From Hymenopus coronatus (lineage: Eukaryota; Arthropoda; Insecta; Mantodea; Hymenopodidae), in the NCBI GenBank assembly GCA_030762935.1, contig CM060900.1, positions 389,863,632 to 389,927,631 on the forward strand: a DNA stretch of 64,000 nucleotides, given 5' to 3'. A program made the position numbers and the translations under genes. Positions within the stretch are counted from its first letter, which is position 1. Each line of letters opens with the position of its first letter. A model generated the notes under the pieces. The model was given only the letters and a program-made list of their open reading frames with translations, was not told the origin of the DNA and did no database searches. Shown in pieces: positions 1 through 11,961 of this stretch.

Positions 1-240
1 CCATTCAGGTTAGTTATAAAGGAAGATAGATATAAAATTAGATATAAAATTTTGATTTCTTTAATATATTTAACCTCATACCACAAATTGGTGCTATTTA
101 GCTGTTATGTGTGTAGATTAATATAATATACTTATTATATGACGTAACTCATGTGCTCAGTATTTTTATCAGCGAAAACCCTTAATTGCTTTTTATAAGT
201 AATTCACTATTAAATAACCGCGCGCACACATTCAAACACT
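1..240. other. AT-rich sequence, nothing recognised
   Basis: No open frame, repeat or motif that I can support. Confidence 0.5.
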
Positions 241-345
241 ACATCCTGGGCATACTGTCAAAACTTTTCGAGCCCAAGAGGTAAATAGGTCCGAAACCCC
301 TTGCACAGCATAAAGGTCCTTTACCCACTGAGCTATGGGACAGTT
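241..345 (-). repeat. tRNA-like SINE head, decayed
   Basis: Read on the minus strand from 345 down, the sequence has an A-box-like TAGCTCAGTGGGTAAAGG and, about 35 bases on, a B-box-like GGTTTCGGACC. That is the internal RNA polymerase III promoter layout of a tRNA. No acceptor stem closes around it and it continues into unrelated sequence, so a SINE head is likelier than a tRNA gene. No second copy of this family was found in the window. Confidence 0.35.
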
Positions 346-430
346 ATAGCAGTTAGTGTTTGTTTTCAAGCTTGCCTTTACAGTTCTGCATCCGCATTAT
401 TAGGGATAAACTAAATGAAAAAAGCACCGC

Positions 431-431
431 T

Positions 432-462
<31 letters not shown>

Positions 463-862
463 CAATGAACAGCATAACTCAAATATGAAAAGTCAGTTAG
501 GACCCAAGTGTTTTATTTAAGTTCAGTACCCTCTAAGAATGTAACGTTAAGATTTTCCAGAAAATCCACCCAACCCAAACTACGCTTTACATGGAACATG
601 TTTATAAATGTTTGACTTATTAAAAAATTATTAATGATTTTGATTAAAATACTATATATTAAAGATATTTGTATGGCCAACAACACTTTTATCTTGAATT
701 TTTTGGGAATAACTTCTGTATTCATCTTGATTCTGAATGCATTTTAGACAACTGCTAAACAGTAAGAGAGAAAGAGACTTACACAAAAGATGTTGATCTC
801 GCTAATACACAAAATTTGTTATATACGGTTTTCTAGAGTAACTATTTCCGAGTTATTCCCTT
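431..862 (-). repeat. CA-core repeat, copy a (minus part)
   Basis: This piece of the unclassified CA-core repeat (see 22285-23175 for the best copy) is read on the minus strand. It begins at the (TG)n run at 434-462 and continues through family landmarks: CATAACTCAAA after the microsatellite, the pyrimidine/purine block ending GGAATAACTTCTG near 700, and GATCTCG near 795. The outer end beyond the TG run is missing. It meets an oppositely oriented piece of the same family at about 863. Confidence 0.6.
434..462. repeat. (TG)n microsatellite
   Basis: An uninterrupted run of TG dinucleotides. It occupies the same position as the CA run in the other copies of the CA-core repeat, so it is probably part of that element rather than a separate event. 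Confidence 0.9.
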
Positions 863-1100
863 CTACTTATATTATGTGTGTGAATACATTAGGCGAAAAG
901 GGCTATAAGCCCTCTTGCACTAGGCCAAAGCAATAGATAAACCCTTTTAAATCTATGGCTATACGACGATATATACTTCTCTTTGTACGGCAAGGAGTAA
1001 AACAAAAGAGAGATGAAGTACTAACGACCTTCCGTTTGAGAAAATTATGATCATTTTAAAATTGGAGCAAGGAATAACACGGAAATGGTCAACATTAGAA
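863..1100 (+). repeat. CA-core repeat, copy a (plus part)
   Basis: Family landmarks appear in plus orientation: CACTAGGCCAAAGCAATAG (family form CACTAGGCTAAAGC), GTAAAACAAAAGAGAGA, TTTGAGAAAA and GGAATAACACGGAAATGG. This is the 5' half of the element only. It lies head to head with the minus-strand piece at 431-862. Confidence 0.55.
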
Positions 1101-1256
1101 GTTTTCTCAACTTATTGTGTCAAAAGACTTATTATAGATTTATTATAGATGATTCTTAGAAATATTTAGTTTTGAAATGATAAAAAAAAAGTTCTCACTT
1201 CCACGGATATATTCCAGCAGACCCACATAAGCGGTGAGTTTTTCATTTAGTTTCAA

Positions 1257-2377
1257 TTATCTAAAATTTTTTAAAGATTGCTGTTTAGCCGCCTAAAACC
1301 TATACTACAAGATAGAAAACTAATTCCAATCATCAGTTTGGATTCAGGAGCAAACATTCAACCATCGATCACGTACATAGAATAACTCGAATAATAGAGG
1401 AGTCACTGGAAGAAAAGAAAATATGTTGTAGTATATTTCTTGATGTAACCCAAGCTTTTAATAATGTGTGGCATGCTGGGTTAAATCACAAGTTACAAAG
1501 GCATTTACCAAAACAATATTGTGATATATTACAATCATATCTCTCAGAGAGGTTGTTTCGAGTTAAACATGGAAGTGAATATTCAGGCTTCAGGGAAATA
1601 AGTGCAGGAGTCCCGCAAGGAAGTGTCCTTGGACCGATATTGTACCTGCTGTATACAAGTGATATCCCACAAAATCCAGAAACGACGATGGCCACCTTTG
1701 CTGACGATACCGTCACTCTAGCTGTTGGAGACACAGAAGAAGCAGCAATTAATAAACTTCAAATTGCAATAAATGAAGTTAACGCTTGGACTAAAAAGTG
1801 GCGTATTCAACTTAATGAAACAAAGTCTAGTCATGTTAATTTTACAAATAAAAAAATAAAAAACCTACCTGTGATTATGAGTGAACAAATAGTCCCATAT
1901 GCAAACCAGGCCAAGTATTTGGGCATGACACTTGATGCTAAGTTGAAATGGAAGGCACATGTCAAAAAGAAAAAAGAAGAACTTGACATAAAATATATAA
2001 AAATGTATTGGCTCTTAGGAAGACATTCTGAGCTTAATATACAAAATAAATTGCTCCTGTATAAGCAGATTTTAAAACCTGTTTGGACGTACGGATTATA
2101 GATCTGGGGATGCACCAAGAAAACAAATATAAAAATTATACACAATTTTCAAAATAAAGTGCTACGTGGTATAGTAAATGCACTATGGTACATCAGGAAT
2201 GACAACATTCATAGAGACTTAAAAATGGACACCGTTAGAGAATAAATAAGAACCAGGGCAGTGAAGCATGAAAAACGACTTCACACACATTCAAATCCTC
2301 TTGTGCTTCAGTTGTTGGAAACCAGTGCAGTACCAAGAAGACTAAAAAGGACAAAACCTGAGGACTTAGCACAGTGA
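1257..2377 (+). pseudogene. Jockey-clade LINE reverse transcriptase, broken
   Basis: This is the second half of a non-LTR retrotransposon ORF2, the enzyme that copies the element's RNA at a nicked target site. In order, translation shows a LSKIF block at 1257, HQFGFRSKHSTIDHVHR near 1340, the motif-A region FLDVTQAFNNVWH (FLDV carries the first catalytic Asp), SAGVPQGSVLGPILY near 1610, FADDT (catalytic Asp pair) near 1700, and KYLGMTLDAKLKWKAH near 1910. The C-terminal LLLYKQILKPVWTYG tail is typical of Jockey elements. The endonuclease half is absent upstream. Breaks are a TAA at about 1272, a one-base deletion just before HQFGF, a TAG at 2099 and a TAA near 2243; the ancestral stop is the TGA at 2375. 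The frame from 1466 is open for 211 codons, which is a remnant and not a gene start. The LINE assignment is firm; the clade is likely. Confidence 0.9.
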
Positions 2378-2545
2378 TGTGTTTTTGCGTGAAAAATGCA
2401 ATGATTAGCAGAATATATTCACTGGAATAATTACTGCCAAACATTCATATAATCATGATAATGAAGCTACTAGATAAGTTTTACACTTAGTTGTAGTATG
2501 AATTAATAATAATTAATAATAAAAATTAATAATAATAAAAATAAT
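2378..2545 (+). mobile_element. 3' UTR and TAA-rich tail of the LINE
   Basis: After the ancestral stop comes about 120 bases without coding potential, then a run of AATAATTAATAATAA-type repeats at about 2498-2545. A simple-repeat tail in this place fits the 3' end of a target-primed LINE copy. I see no convincing target-site duplication because the 5' end is lost. Confidence 0.5.
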
Positions 2546-3379
2546 GAGTGTAGATTAGTTGTAATACTAACATATACCTCAATAGCATATTCATAGCACT
2601 TCTCAGCGCCTTTTGCTTATAAAATCACCTGCTAAGAGATAATACTGATTACCTTTCCATATTGTATAAGCAAAGTCTTATCAATCCCTTTTCAATGTCT
2701 TGTTGTAAGTCTTAATGTATAGAAACCCTCAACTAGTGATGTATTTTTGAAACTTTTGATATTTATTGGACTTAAAGCTAATAACAGGGAAACTAAATTT
2801 TATACGAGCGCTCTTCATAGTCAAGGTAGTGTATAAACAGCCGAAAATATCAGTTGTTAGTTTAATTAAAGGAAATAATAAAGCACCCTTTTTTTAAAAA
2901 AAAAAATGTAATTTAATCGAGAGAAGACGCAATCCATGTCTCAGAAACCTTGCATTAGGGCAGCATTAAACTCTGATGGGTTATTTCAGAATAGCTCATT
3001 AGTGTTGACCACACATATAAAGCTACAGCACATTGGTGTATTGGAATATTGGAGCACCTGTTTGTGCAGCATGTTTAACGCGTTCTCTAGAAAAGTGTCT
3101 GAATTTAAGGATCTATTTGCATTTCCTAAGTGCTCCATGGTCACTTCAGCATAGTGGAATACATAAATGAAATTAAAGAATTGGAAACAAAATGTAGAAG
3201 TCTGAAGTCAGAAGATAATAAATTACGTTTAGGAATCAGTTAACTAAATCCCCTGCCGCCTATAACAAAATACTCGAATACTTAACAATTCCCATTTCCG
3301 TATTAGTTCAATTATTTGGAAACGTCTTTTACGTAGCTAGTTAGTGTTTATACAACTAATGGAGGTAAGAAAACCAGTT
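2546..3379. other. AT-rich sequence, nothing recognised
   Basis: Homopolymer A/T tracts near 2890 and a 72-codon open frame at 2936-3154 without recognisable domains. No repeat family seen elsewhere in the window. Confidence 0.4.
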
Positions 3380-3475
3380 TCCGAGCGAGTTGGCTCTGCA
3401 ATAACGAGTGAAAGTCGTATTTGGGAAGTCCTGGGTTCCATTTCTGGGGCCTATCGCTCTAACCATGGGTTATTG
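3380..3475 (+). repeat. tRNA-like SINE fragment
   Basis: CCGAGCGAGTTGGCTCTGC followed about 45 bases later by CCTGGGTTCCATTTC resembles the A and B boxes of a tRNA-derived SINE with a CCGAGCGAGTTGG-type start. The A box is mutated and no tail is recognisable. Confidence 0.35.
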
Positions 3476-3560
3476 CTAGATTTTTCCTAGTTGCATGCTT
3501 TCTCTCATTTCCTATTATTTATTTTCTACTTTCATATTTTGGGAAAAATTAAACACAGTA

Positions 3561-3676
3561 TTATTTATGGATGCTGTGGTTTACAGCGTCTCGTTCTGTA
3601 TCGGGTGTGAATATCTGCCGGGTTTTTACCCGCAACCTTAGAAACCAGAGGCTGCATGTTAGCACTAGAACATAGA
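3561..3676 (-). repeat. SINE-A copy, degenerate
   Basis: Read from 3676 down, this has the remains of the SINE-A tRNA head (B box as GGTAAAAACCCGGC). After an internal deletion comes the terminal TCCATAAATAA motif. It is strongly diverged and recognised mainly by the order of these motifs as in the copy at 20405-20684. Confidence 0.45.
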
Positions 3677-4709
3677 GGATGAAATGTTTCAGGAGGGTTT
3701 AGGGGTTTAACAGCGTCTGTTCGTGATGGACAGATGGCACAAACGCTTTATGTTTGAAAGATCTTCCCTACCCTGCTATATGGCGGCCTTCTCTGAACAG
3801 GATACCGGACTCCTTAACTCTTTCGATCGGTTCTTCTTAAAAGTCAAAATTATTCTGAAATACAAATAAAAATGCATATAATCACAGAAATCTAAATTAG
3901 TTAATCCTGGAGTTGGTAAGCACAGATGGTCCATGCTGGTTTGAGGTATGAGGTGTCTTCTGTTCGCTGGTCGAAGTATTAGTAAGAACTTCAGTAATGG
4001 GATGAAAGGAACAAGGTTGTATAACAGTTAATAGTGCTGATTTTTGGTGGCGAAATAATGGGTGCATATAGAGGAGAGAATCTTTTAGACTAGTACTCGC
4101 ACAAGCCTCAACTTACATCCACTTTTGGGTGTGCCAATGTGCTCTCAAGAGAGTGGGACACATCATCAACTCCTAATTAATCGCGGAGTGCAACTGTTAA
4201 GGTCTCTGACATTTGAAAAGTCAGTACTAAACAAGATATCTTAATCAAATTTATGCCAGTTACTATACACAATGAGAGTGATAAATAATTTGTCATATAC
4301 CAAAATTCTAGTTTACATTGTTATTTCAATAATAATTTGTATTGTATAAATTCATTGTACTAAAATTCATTGTACTAATAAAAATGAGCAACGTGATGCA
4401 TTTTTAAAACTATTCATATAAAAATTTTCTTATGTTAGGCCTAATTAATGTATTAAATTGTTATGTTCAATACTATCCAAAACTTTTGATTTTTTAAAAT
4501 ATAATATTTATTTCTCAAAATGGAGTATTATTTCGAACATGTATATGACCATTTCCTATATTATACTTTTGAGAAAAAGTATACATTTTTTAAATGAATT
4601 AGTTAAAAATTGCATCGTGTGTGGTACATTTTGGCTATGGCAAAGTGTTAGAAATAGATTTGCGAGAAAATAAGGTTTAAAGTTTGGGAATGTTTATTAA
4701 TGAAGCATG
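3677..4709. other. Spacer, nothing recognised
   Basis: Mixed-composition DNA with no open frame above 75 codons and no motif. The frame at 4458-4673 is low-complexity AT-rich sequence. Confidence 0.4.
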
Positions 4710-4717
4710 CGCCTAAC
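4710..4717. repeat. hAT target-site duplication, left
   Basis: CGCCTAAC lies directly before the left end of the hAT element. The identical octamer follows the right end at 5921-5928. An 8-bp duplication is the hallmark of hAT insertion. Confidence 0.85.
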
Positions 4718-5920
4718 CAGCGGCGGCTGCTGTATAGGAGCACAAGAACACGTGAACCTCCAATACTTCTTAATGGATCTTCTTTTTCTCTTTCAGGAAG
4801 CATTTCATAAAATGCGCTATCCGCTGCCACTTGTTTAAATGTGCCGCGCTCTGCTCTTCAGATTGAACACAGCCGAGAACCCGAGTATGTGGCAACAACG
4901 CTTGTAGCACAGACCTCGTATGCTAGCGTAGAACTAACGTTTAGCAGCTCTGGGCTTGCGCGGCTAACGAAACAGCTCGGAATTTTACAGCCAGAAATGA
5001 GCACAGTGCGACCGTGCACATTAACACCTCCAGGGTTAAGTTTATCAGCGGGAGGTGCTGCTATCTTTGAGATTTAGTTGAAACTATCCGGAAGTGCAAC
5101 TGCAGTCTTTGTGAGACGTGCTATTTTTCTGAGTAATTTGCATTTTAAGCGAGAGTTAAGCTTAAGGGAGAGTTAAGCAGTTGAAAACAGAAAATAACCT
5201 CAACGAAGAAACTTTTCTGTAATTAACAGAGCTACTGAAGATTGTTATCACTACGACCACGACTACATCAGAACCAGAAATATGCTTTTCCACAATAAAA
5301 AGAACAATTTATTTGCTTCTTACTTAATCTCAACTAAATAAGGATAATTATTTATCTTAATATCTTCTAATCAAAAAATAAATGATAATAAAATTAAGGC
5401 TAATCTTACAAATCACTGATTCAATCTTCCCATTTTTATCAAAATATAATATAAATTTTGGGCACCAAAAAATTCTCGACTTTCAGCACTGGCAATGCTT
5501 GATATTGAGAACAAACTGGTCAACAGCATAAAAGACTTCAATCACCGAGTGTTAGAAAAGTTTGCACATTTGAAAAACCGGCGCGTGGAATTTCTGTACA
5601 AATAGGTGTTAATTACTTAATTCAAACAATGTAAATATTATTCACTGTAAATACCATTCTTCACATGAACTGCATCAAAGGACTTCACCCCTTCATCACC
5701 TCATATTGATGTTAACTCTCGGAGAAATTCAACATCTTTACAATACTGGATGGGTGATGATTTGTGTAACAAATTTATAATTCTTGTTATTAGGCACTAT
5801 CATTGTTTCTAATATTACTGGATTTGATGTTGCGGCGACGGCAGTAGCAGTAGCGGCTGCGGTGGTGGTAAATTGCTGAGTTTGTGAACACCTAAATTTT
5901 TAATCCACGAGCCGCCACTG
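4718..5920 (+). mobile_element. hAT-superfamily transposon, non-autonomous remnant
   Basis: The element is 1203 bp and is defined by its ends. It begins CAGCGGCGGCT, and the reverse complement of its right end begins CAGTGGCGGCTCGTGG. These match in 10 of the first 11 bases and have the CAG start typical of hAT elements. Both sides carry the same 8-bp host sequence, CGCCTAAC. The interior is GC-richer than its surroundings up to about 5090, then AT-rich. It still holds C-terminal hAT transposase code at 5229-5605. The N-terminal zinc finger and most of the RNase-H-like core are missing, so this copy cannot encode its own transposase. The intact duplication argues for a younger insertion than most elements nearby. 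Confidence 0.85.
5229..5605 (+). pseudogene. hAT transposase C-terminal (dimerisation) remnant
   Basis: Two blocks of hAT C-terminal code are visible. At 5229 the frame reads ELLKIVITTTTTTSEPEICF then STIKRT, matching the family's segment in which Ser/Cys-Glu-Arg-Ser-Phe-Ser precedes a leucine- and arginine-rich helix; here Arg-Ser is replaced by Ile-Cys. At 5467-5605 it reads SRLSALAMLDIENKLV and then KFAHLKNRRVEFLYK before a TAG, the usual end of the dimerisation region. About 150 bases of very AT-rich sequence with stops separate the blocks and are probably a small insertion. The ELLK block and the LSALAML block do not join in one open frame. Confidence 0.75.
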
Positions 5921-5928
5921 CGCCTAAC
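5921..5928. repeat. hAT target-site duplication, right
   Basis: CGCCTAAC, identical to 4710-4717, directly after the right inverted end. Confidence 0.85.
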
Positions 5929-6158
5929 CATCTGTAGCTTCAGTCATTTGAAACTTAAAATGCATGTTTATGATTCATATAATTGTATTACAAAATAGGG
6001 CAATTATTTTAATTTTTCATAATTTTTGGTAATCTTCACAGATGTATCACCTTGACACGACGACACTCAAAGAAAAGCATACCTGGTCAATAATTTTTTC
6101 GAACAATTATGGGCGAATGTGCACGTTTCTAGAATTTTGTGTGAAATGAAATTTGAGC

Positions 6159-6291
6159 TTTATTTATGGACGCTCTTTAACACATGTTACCCTTAAGGAT
6201 TTTAATGCCGAAAAATCCATTGCCCTCTGTCGGCTTTGAACCTGCGACCTTGGAAACTATAGGCTCACATGTTATCTTTAGACCACAACTC
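6159..6291 (-). repeat. SINE-A copy, internally deleted
   Basis: From 6291 down there is a decayed tRNA head with B box GGTTCAAAGCC, then AATGGATTTTTCGGC and AAAATCCTTAAGG. It then jumps directly to the terminal TTAAAGAGCGTCCATAAATA. The roughly 150-base middle present in the full copies is missing. Confidence 0.7.
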
Positions 6292-9200
6292 GAATTTGAT
6301 TTAAATAACCGACCTGTTTATAATGACCTTACTATTGCGTTTCCTAGTCGTGTAACATCTATTTTGAAACAAATAGTTTGGATAATTCTACTTTACGTGA
6401 ACTTTAATATATAGCTATTGTTTTGAATATCACATTTTTTGAGAATATTTGAAAATTCATTATGATGTTAGATGATATTTCAACATGTTTAAAATGCATT
6501 TCTTTGCACAAACACAGCGCAAATATTTTGACATATCTCCTTACTTATCTTTCTCTTCTCCCTACTCCAGATAAAATCTAAGTGTTTCACTATAGTCATT
6601 GATTCTCAGAAGAGCTCAGCGAATCCGAAAAGTTGGAAATGCTTGCTCTAGACGTATCAATAGTAGAGAATTGCACATTTTCACAAGAAAGGAGCAGAGG
6701 GGAGAAAAACCGAGCAGGGACATATTAGTACTCGTACATACAATGCACGGATTGGAGTCTCCTGCCTACGACAGAGAGGGTTTGTGTTTAGAATCCCATG
6801 AGCATTGCAACGTAGGGCGCAGTAACCTAATTTGATAAAATCTCGCGGGCTGTCGAGTCTAGACAATTCTGAAGGAGTCTAATCCTGAGAGGAAAGCCTT
6901 CCGGAAACTACTACTCTAAAACTCTTTATCTCGATGACATGCCTGCTGACCGTTTCTGCAGTAGGGCGACAAGATATTTCGATGTCTGGATTGAGACTAA
7001 AACAAGAATTTAAACACGAGTGTTCCAACTTTGGGCAGAGACAAGTTGTTCAATGTCAAAGAAAGTGCGTATTTTTTACAACAGTTGAGTGACCTTTACA
7101 GGTAGAAAGGTACCAGACAACTTTCCAATATATGGTGGGCGAGGATAAAGTCCTAAACGTAGATGTAAAACAGCTTAACAACTTATCATAGCCGTAATCT
7201 AGTTAGAGGAATTTTATATTCAATAAGGAAAATTCTGGGCATGCTCAAGCAAAGAATATCATGACACAGCCAAACGACCTTCGCTACCAATAACAGTTTT
7301 AAAATATTAATTTAAAACAATTTAAAATATTTATTTTCAAAGAATGTATTTTCTGTTATATATAATTCAATATCATATGTACAATTTTGAAGTGTTTCAG
7401 TTGCATTTTTTACTTTGCAAAAGTTGTTATGCACAGATTTTTCCTGTCATGTATATCACTAGAATTACTTTATCACGCACCAGTAACAATAACAACCCAT
7501 TAATAAAGAGGTTCAGCTTTGCTAGAGTATCAGAAAAATTCAGAAATTTTCCTAAATAAGGAGCTGAAACTCGCCTAAGGTAATTACTTTTGCAATTCTG
7601 ATGGGAGATTTTTGAAATTGATACTAGCACCCATTAGTGAACTCTTTGTTAGTATGTAACACTTCTTTTTTCCTAGGTATTTAAAAGTACAAGATTAAAA
7701 ATTAATACTAGTCATTATTTGTGTAAATATTCAACATCACGTATCGAATAATATATGATAAAAACATAGGTATCTGCTCAAAACAATGGATTAACAAAAA
7801 CACTAATGAATAGAAAATATATAACTTAAGTCGTTTTCAAATGTTGCAATAATAGTTAAAATGTAGTGTGAAAACTAGTGAAAGAGTGTAAAAAGTCTTT
7901 ATTAGACCAAAGTGTGCTTTTATGGAGATACCGATACCAGAAAATGTATCAACCAATCGCATTAAAGCGCTGAAATGCTGCACAATGCTTATAATTTTGG
8001 TACCAAGGTTTTGAACAACACTTTATTATAATTGCATATTGACATTTGATCCCTTTAGTTGCTCAGTTGCTAATACATTTCAAAAATTCTAGCTGAGAGC
8101 TCATGTGTCCATGTAAGAAACGTGTAATCATAAATAGAATGTTCGGTGTAGTTCATAATTACGTAAATAGAAACATTCATACAAAGTTATTTATAGTTTG
8201 CAATAAAAAATTAATAAAGGCTGATAATTTTAATAACACAATAACAATTGAAGGGCTTATTTACGAAGTGATGTATCTCCAATTTTAAAAGAATTGGAGC
8301 TGAGCATACCAGAGCATTAAGAATACCTTCTGCGAAGGTGTAAGTTGTATTAAACGTTCAAAGCGACGTAAATACCAGCGCCAGGAGCCTTTGAAAGTTG
8401 ATGTTATTTCCAATGTGACGCACCTCCCAGGTGTGTTTATTTCCAAAACGTCTCATCTCCTCATAGTCAATAGAAATGCTTCAAGTTACTCATAAAAAAA
8501 CTAGGTATCACTGATGATCATCCTGCAATGTCATTTTATAAGCAGGTATTTTCTTGCAGTCATGTGGAAGTCAGTTATGATGATAGTGATGCTTAGGCCC
8601 ATACTATTATTTCTAGTGATAGTAAAATGATTGACATTGGCTGTTAAATTAATTTTGTTTATTTAAGGTTTATAAACTGAAAACTTGAATAATTTAAGTA
8701 CACAAAATCAGGTTACAATTAACTCCTAGCTAGTAATATTATTTCCAGTTGGAAAAAGAAGTTTGGTATTGGCTATCTTTATAGTATGTGATATTTAAAT
8801 ATTTAATCAATTATCTCATCTGGTATGGTATTAAACTAACATTTTGAAGGCTTTTGGTTTACCATTTAGATGTCATGGTGTTGAAATGATGGTAAACATA
8901 AGACTGACAGCTTTAGGACTTTTATTTTATCATTAATACATATTCAACTTCTTCATATTGCAGTGGACATCTACATAAAGCTTTAGTTTACTGCCGAATA
9001 TACTTAACTCCCCGTCATGTGACACCAGTTCCACAATTCCTACCACTTTGTGATTTTTTCACATATATAGATACATTTGCAAGTATTGCTGCCAAAATTT
9101 AGGCTTCTACCTTAATACGACAAGGAATTATAAGAAATTTGGCTTTTGTGAAGAATGTGATTTCATGGAGATAAGTCACTTTGGAAACAAACCCTTCAAT

Positions 9201-9374
9201 TATGGAGAGCGTGAAGTCTTTTAAAAGGGGTAGCCCCAATAGCTGATTGGGGGAGTATAACTCATTAAATGTTTCAAAATTTATGGTAAAGACATTTTAA
9301 ACTGAAAATAGGCATTTTTCAATGTCAGCTCAGTGTTCATTTATGCATGGTTCGCCAGCTAGTGCTTAGTGCCA
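6292..9374. other. AT-rich spacer, nothing recognised
   Basis: About 3 kb without a supportable gene. A GC-richer patch at 6590-7000 carries short overlapping frames (78 codons at 6599-6835) without recognisable domains. The rest is AT-rich with short frames only. Confidence 0.4.
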
Positions 9375-9480
9375 AGCTAAGGATTTTTACGCCCAAAAAT
9401 AGCCATCATCCTCCGCCGGGTTTGAACCCGCAAGCTTGGGTATATGAAGATAGCATGGTAATCATTTCACCACGGAGAGT
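9375..9480 (-). repeat. SINE-A copy, 3'-truncated
   Basis: From 9480 down: TCCGTGGTGAAATGATTACC (A box region), GCTTGCGGGTTCAAACCC (B box), then GGCGGAGGATGATGG and TTTTTGGGCGTAAAAATCC. The copy stops shortly after the CTTAGC motif and lacks the GTCCATAAATA end. Confidence 0.75.
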
Positions 9481-11916
9481 GATAGATGTTCCCGTGTCGT
9501 AAAAGCTGATTTATCGATTTTTATCGTATTCCACATCATCACCTTCGAAACGTGTATAATTCAAACCTTAGAGCTTAATTTAATTTTGCTTTCTGAAATT
9601 TAATTGAGGCATTGCCATAATAAATATAGTAACGGCCATAAACAAAATGTTTCAGGGGAAGCAAAACAACAAATTTATGCATATTTTTTTCAGAGACATT
9701 ATTACATAAACTGCTTTGTATAGAAGGTATATATTCAAAATTTGTGTCATATATGAAATATGAAAAGTCCGGAACTAATGTCTGAAATAAAATTTTCTGA
9801 AAATATTACACCGTAATCATTATATTGCCAATTAGAAAAATAAATTTTATTTATACATTACAAAAGAATATTCTGATAAAATAGATGATACTTTGATCAA
9901 GGAAGTTCAAAAATATAAAAACTCTCTCTTTTGGGCATCACGTATGACCATATTCTTTCAAGACAATGCAAGAGTTGAAAATTAGTGAGAATCTGCTGTT
10001 GAGAATCTAATCCAGAGGAGGATATTGATTTTGATAAAGAGACGTGTTCAAAATCACAGTTAATGATATCCATCAGAAATGTTATGTGGCACATTAGCAG
10101 TTTATTCCAAATGTCTGTGTAAAGTATTCTTATAGCCATTTTAGTACATTCAGGACATTTGTAACAATATTTACATATTGCCTGGTAAAGATTTTGTTTG
10201 GTAAACATTCAGTAAATAGTTAAGCAAGAATCAATAACCCAACTTACCATCCACTCTAAATTAAAGAAGTTTTGGAGGCCTATTGACTGTTAACAACGGA
10301 TCTCTGTCACTATCACATTATTCGTTAGCAGCACTTCTAGACATGTTTCATTCGGATACTGACAGCAGTGTGCCAATATAAATAATGCTCTCGAGCAACT
10401 ATATTTTGGACTTCATTTGATTTCATGTAAACAAGCTACTTTTTCTGTCCCATTGGCACTGACATTTATTACCTCCTCAGTAAAACACCTTAAAATTTTA
10501 ATTTTTGGCAGTTACTACATTTCCCGTGTCAATGCCTCTGTTATTATGTATAGAACATTTTGTTAAAATAGTGTCTGGTTCTCACAAAATAACTAAAGGT
10601 TTTAGTCTTAAAATACAAGCAAAAATCATAATCTTAAAACATGAATCTGCGTTCAATCACCAGTGTATTAGGTGATATTGAAATAAAAGTATGTCCCACA
10701 ATATAAGTAAATGATGTACAGGAAAAAATATAACAAAGATCTAGAGCAGCAAGGATACTTTACTATATAGTTGGCATTCTTGAACTAACAATCTTATATT
10801 TGAGACATAATTTGACTTCTGCCATATTTGTGAAGTAACTTTCACGGGTATTAAGAGGACATTTCTGTGGAGCAATACAAAGGCTGTGAAGTAAGACTCT
10901 CTAGTCCGATAGGTACACAACTCTATTTGTTGGAAATATATAGAGATCCAGTGGAACCCGTGTTTGGGTAAACGGAGAGTTAAGAACCATTATCGTTAGG
11001 TACCCCTGTGCAAAATGGCCTATTGTTTGACTCAAGCAATCTCAGTCTCTGTGTTGTTGTAGCTAATTGGGGTGATGGGGAATTTCCTATCTCAGCAATC
11101 AAACGCTGCACATGTAACCAAGGATCTCCCAGAGAAAATTAAGTGAGGTGAATGTTTCCTCACATGTCACCTTTTTGCCGCCCTTTGTGCGTTTTGGGGA
11201 ATTAGAGGAAGGCCATTCAAGGGTCCCAGGAATCTATTGTTTTGTAGACACACCCAGTGATCAGCTCAGCTCAGCAGCTGTCTGCCATCAAGAAGAGAGG
11301 AAATAAACATCACTGGGGAGCGTAATGAGAAAAGCAGCCTCCAGCGTTCTGGTGAAATGAGTAATTCGGAGCAATGGGGAGACATATCTTTTTTCCAGCA
11401 AGGTTGCCGCCTTCCCATCAACACCCGCAGTGGGCTGTATTCTTTTCCTAGGCGCTACAGTTTTGTTTCAGCCTTTTTGGTACATGGGCACAAAGACTTC
11501 TGTGGTGGAGCCAAAGGGATGCACAGAGAACACTGCTCTGATTGTTTCACGTTTATTATCCTTTGTTTCTCGTGACGTTTCATTCTTCCTCTGCTTCTCG
11601 CAAAATTAAGAGCGGTTACATTTATGTTTTAGATCCATTATTTCACTGCTCACGTGCTTTTTGGCACGCTTTAGCCCCCCTTTTAACTGCGGTGTATGTA
11701 ACGGGTTCATTTCATGTTCTTCATATGTGACAGGCTTGGTAGGCGGTATCATTAACATTTGTGGCGTTTCTTCTTTCAGATTTTGACATGCTAGCAGTTT
11801 GAGGGCAGCTCTTCTTTTATAAAGCTGAGGTAGATCGGCCACTATTTTCTTTTCTTGTCAATGTCATATGGCGGCTAATGCCACGATTCAGTGTAGCTTT
11901 GCAATAGTTACTGTAT

Positions 11917-11961
<45 letters not shown>

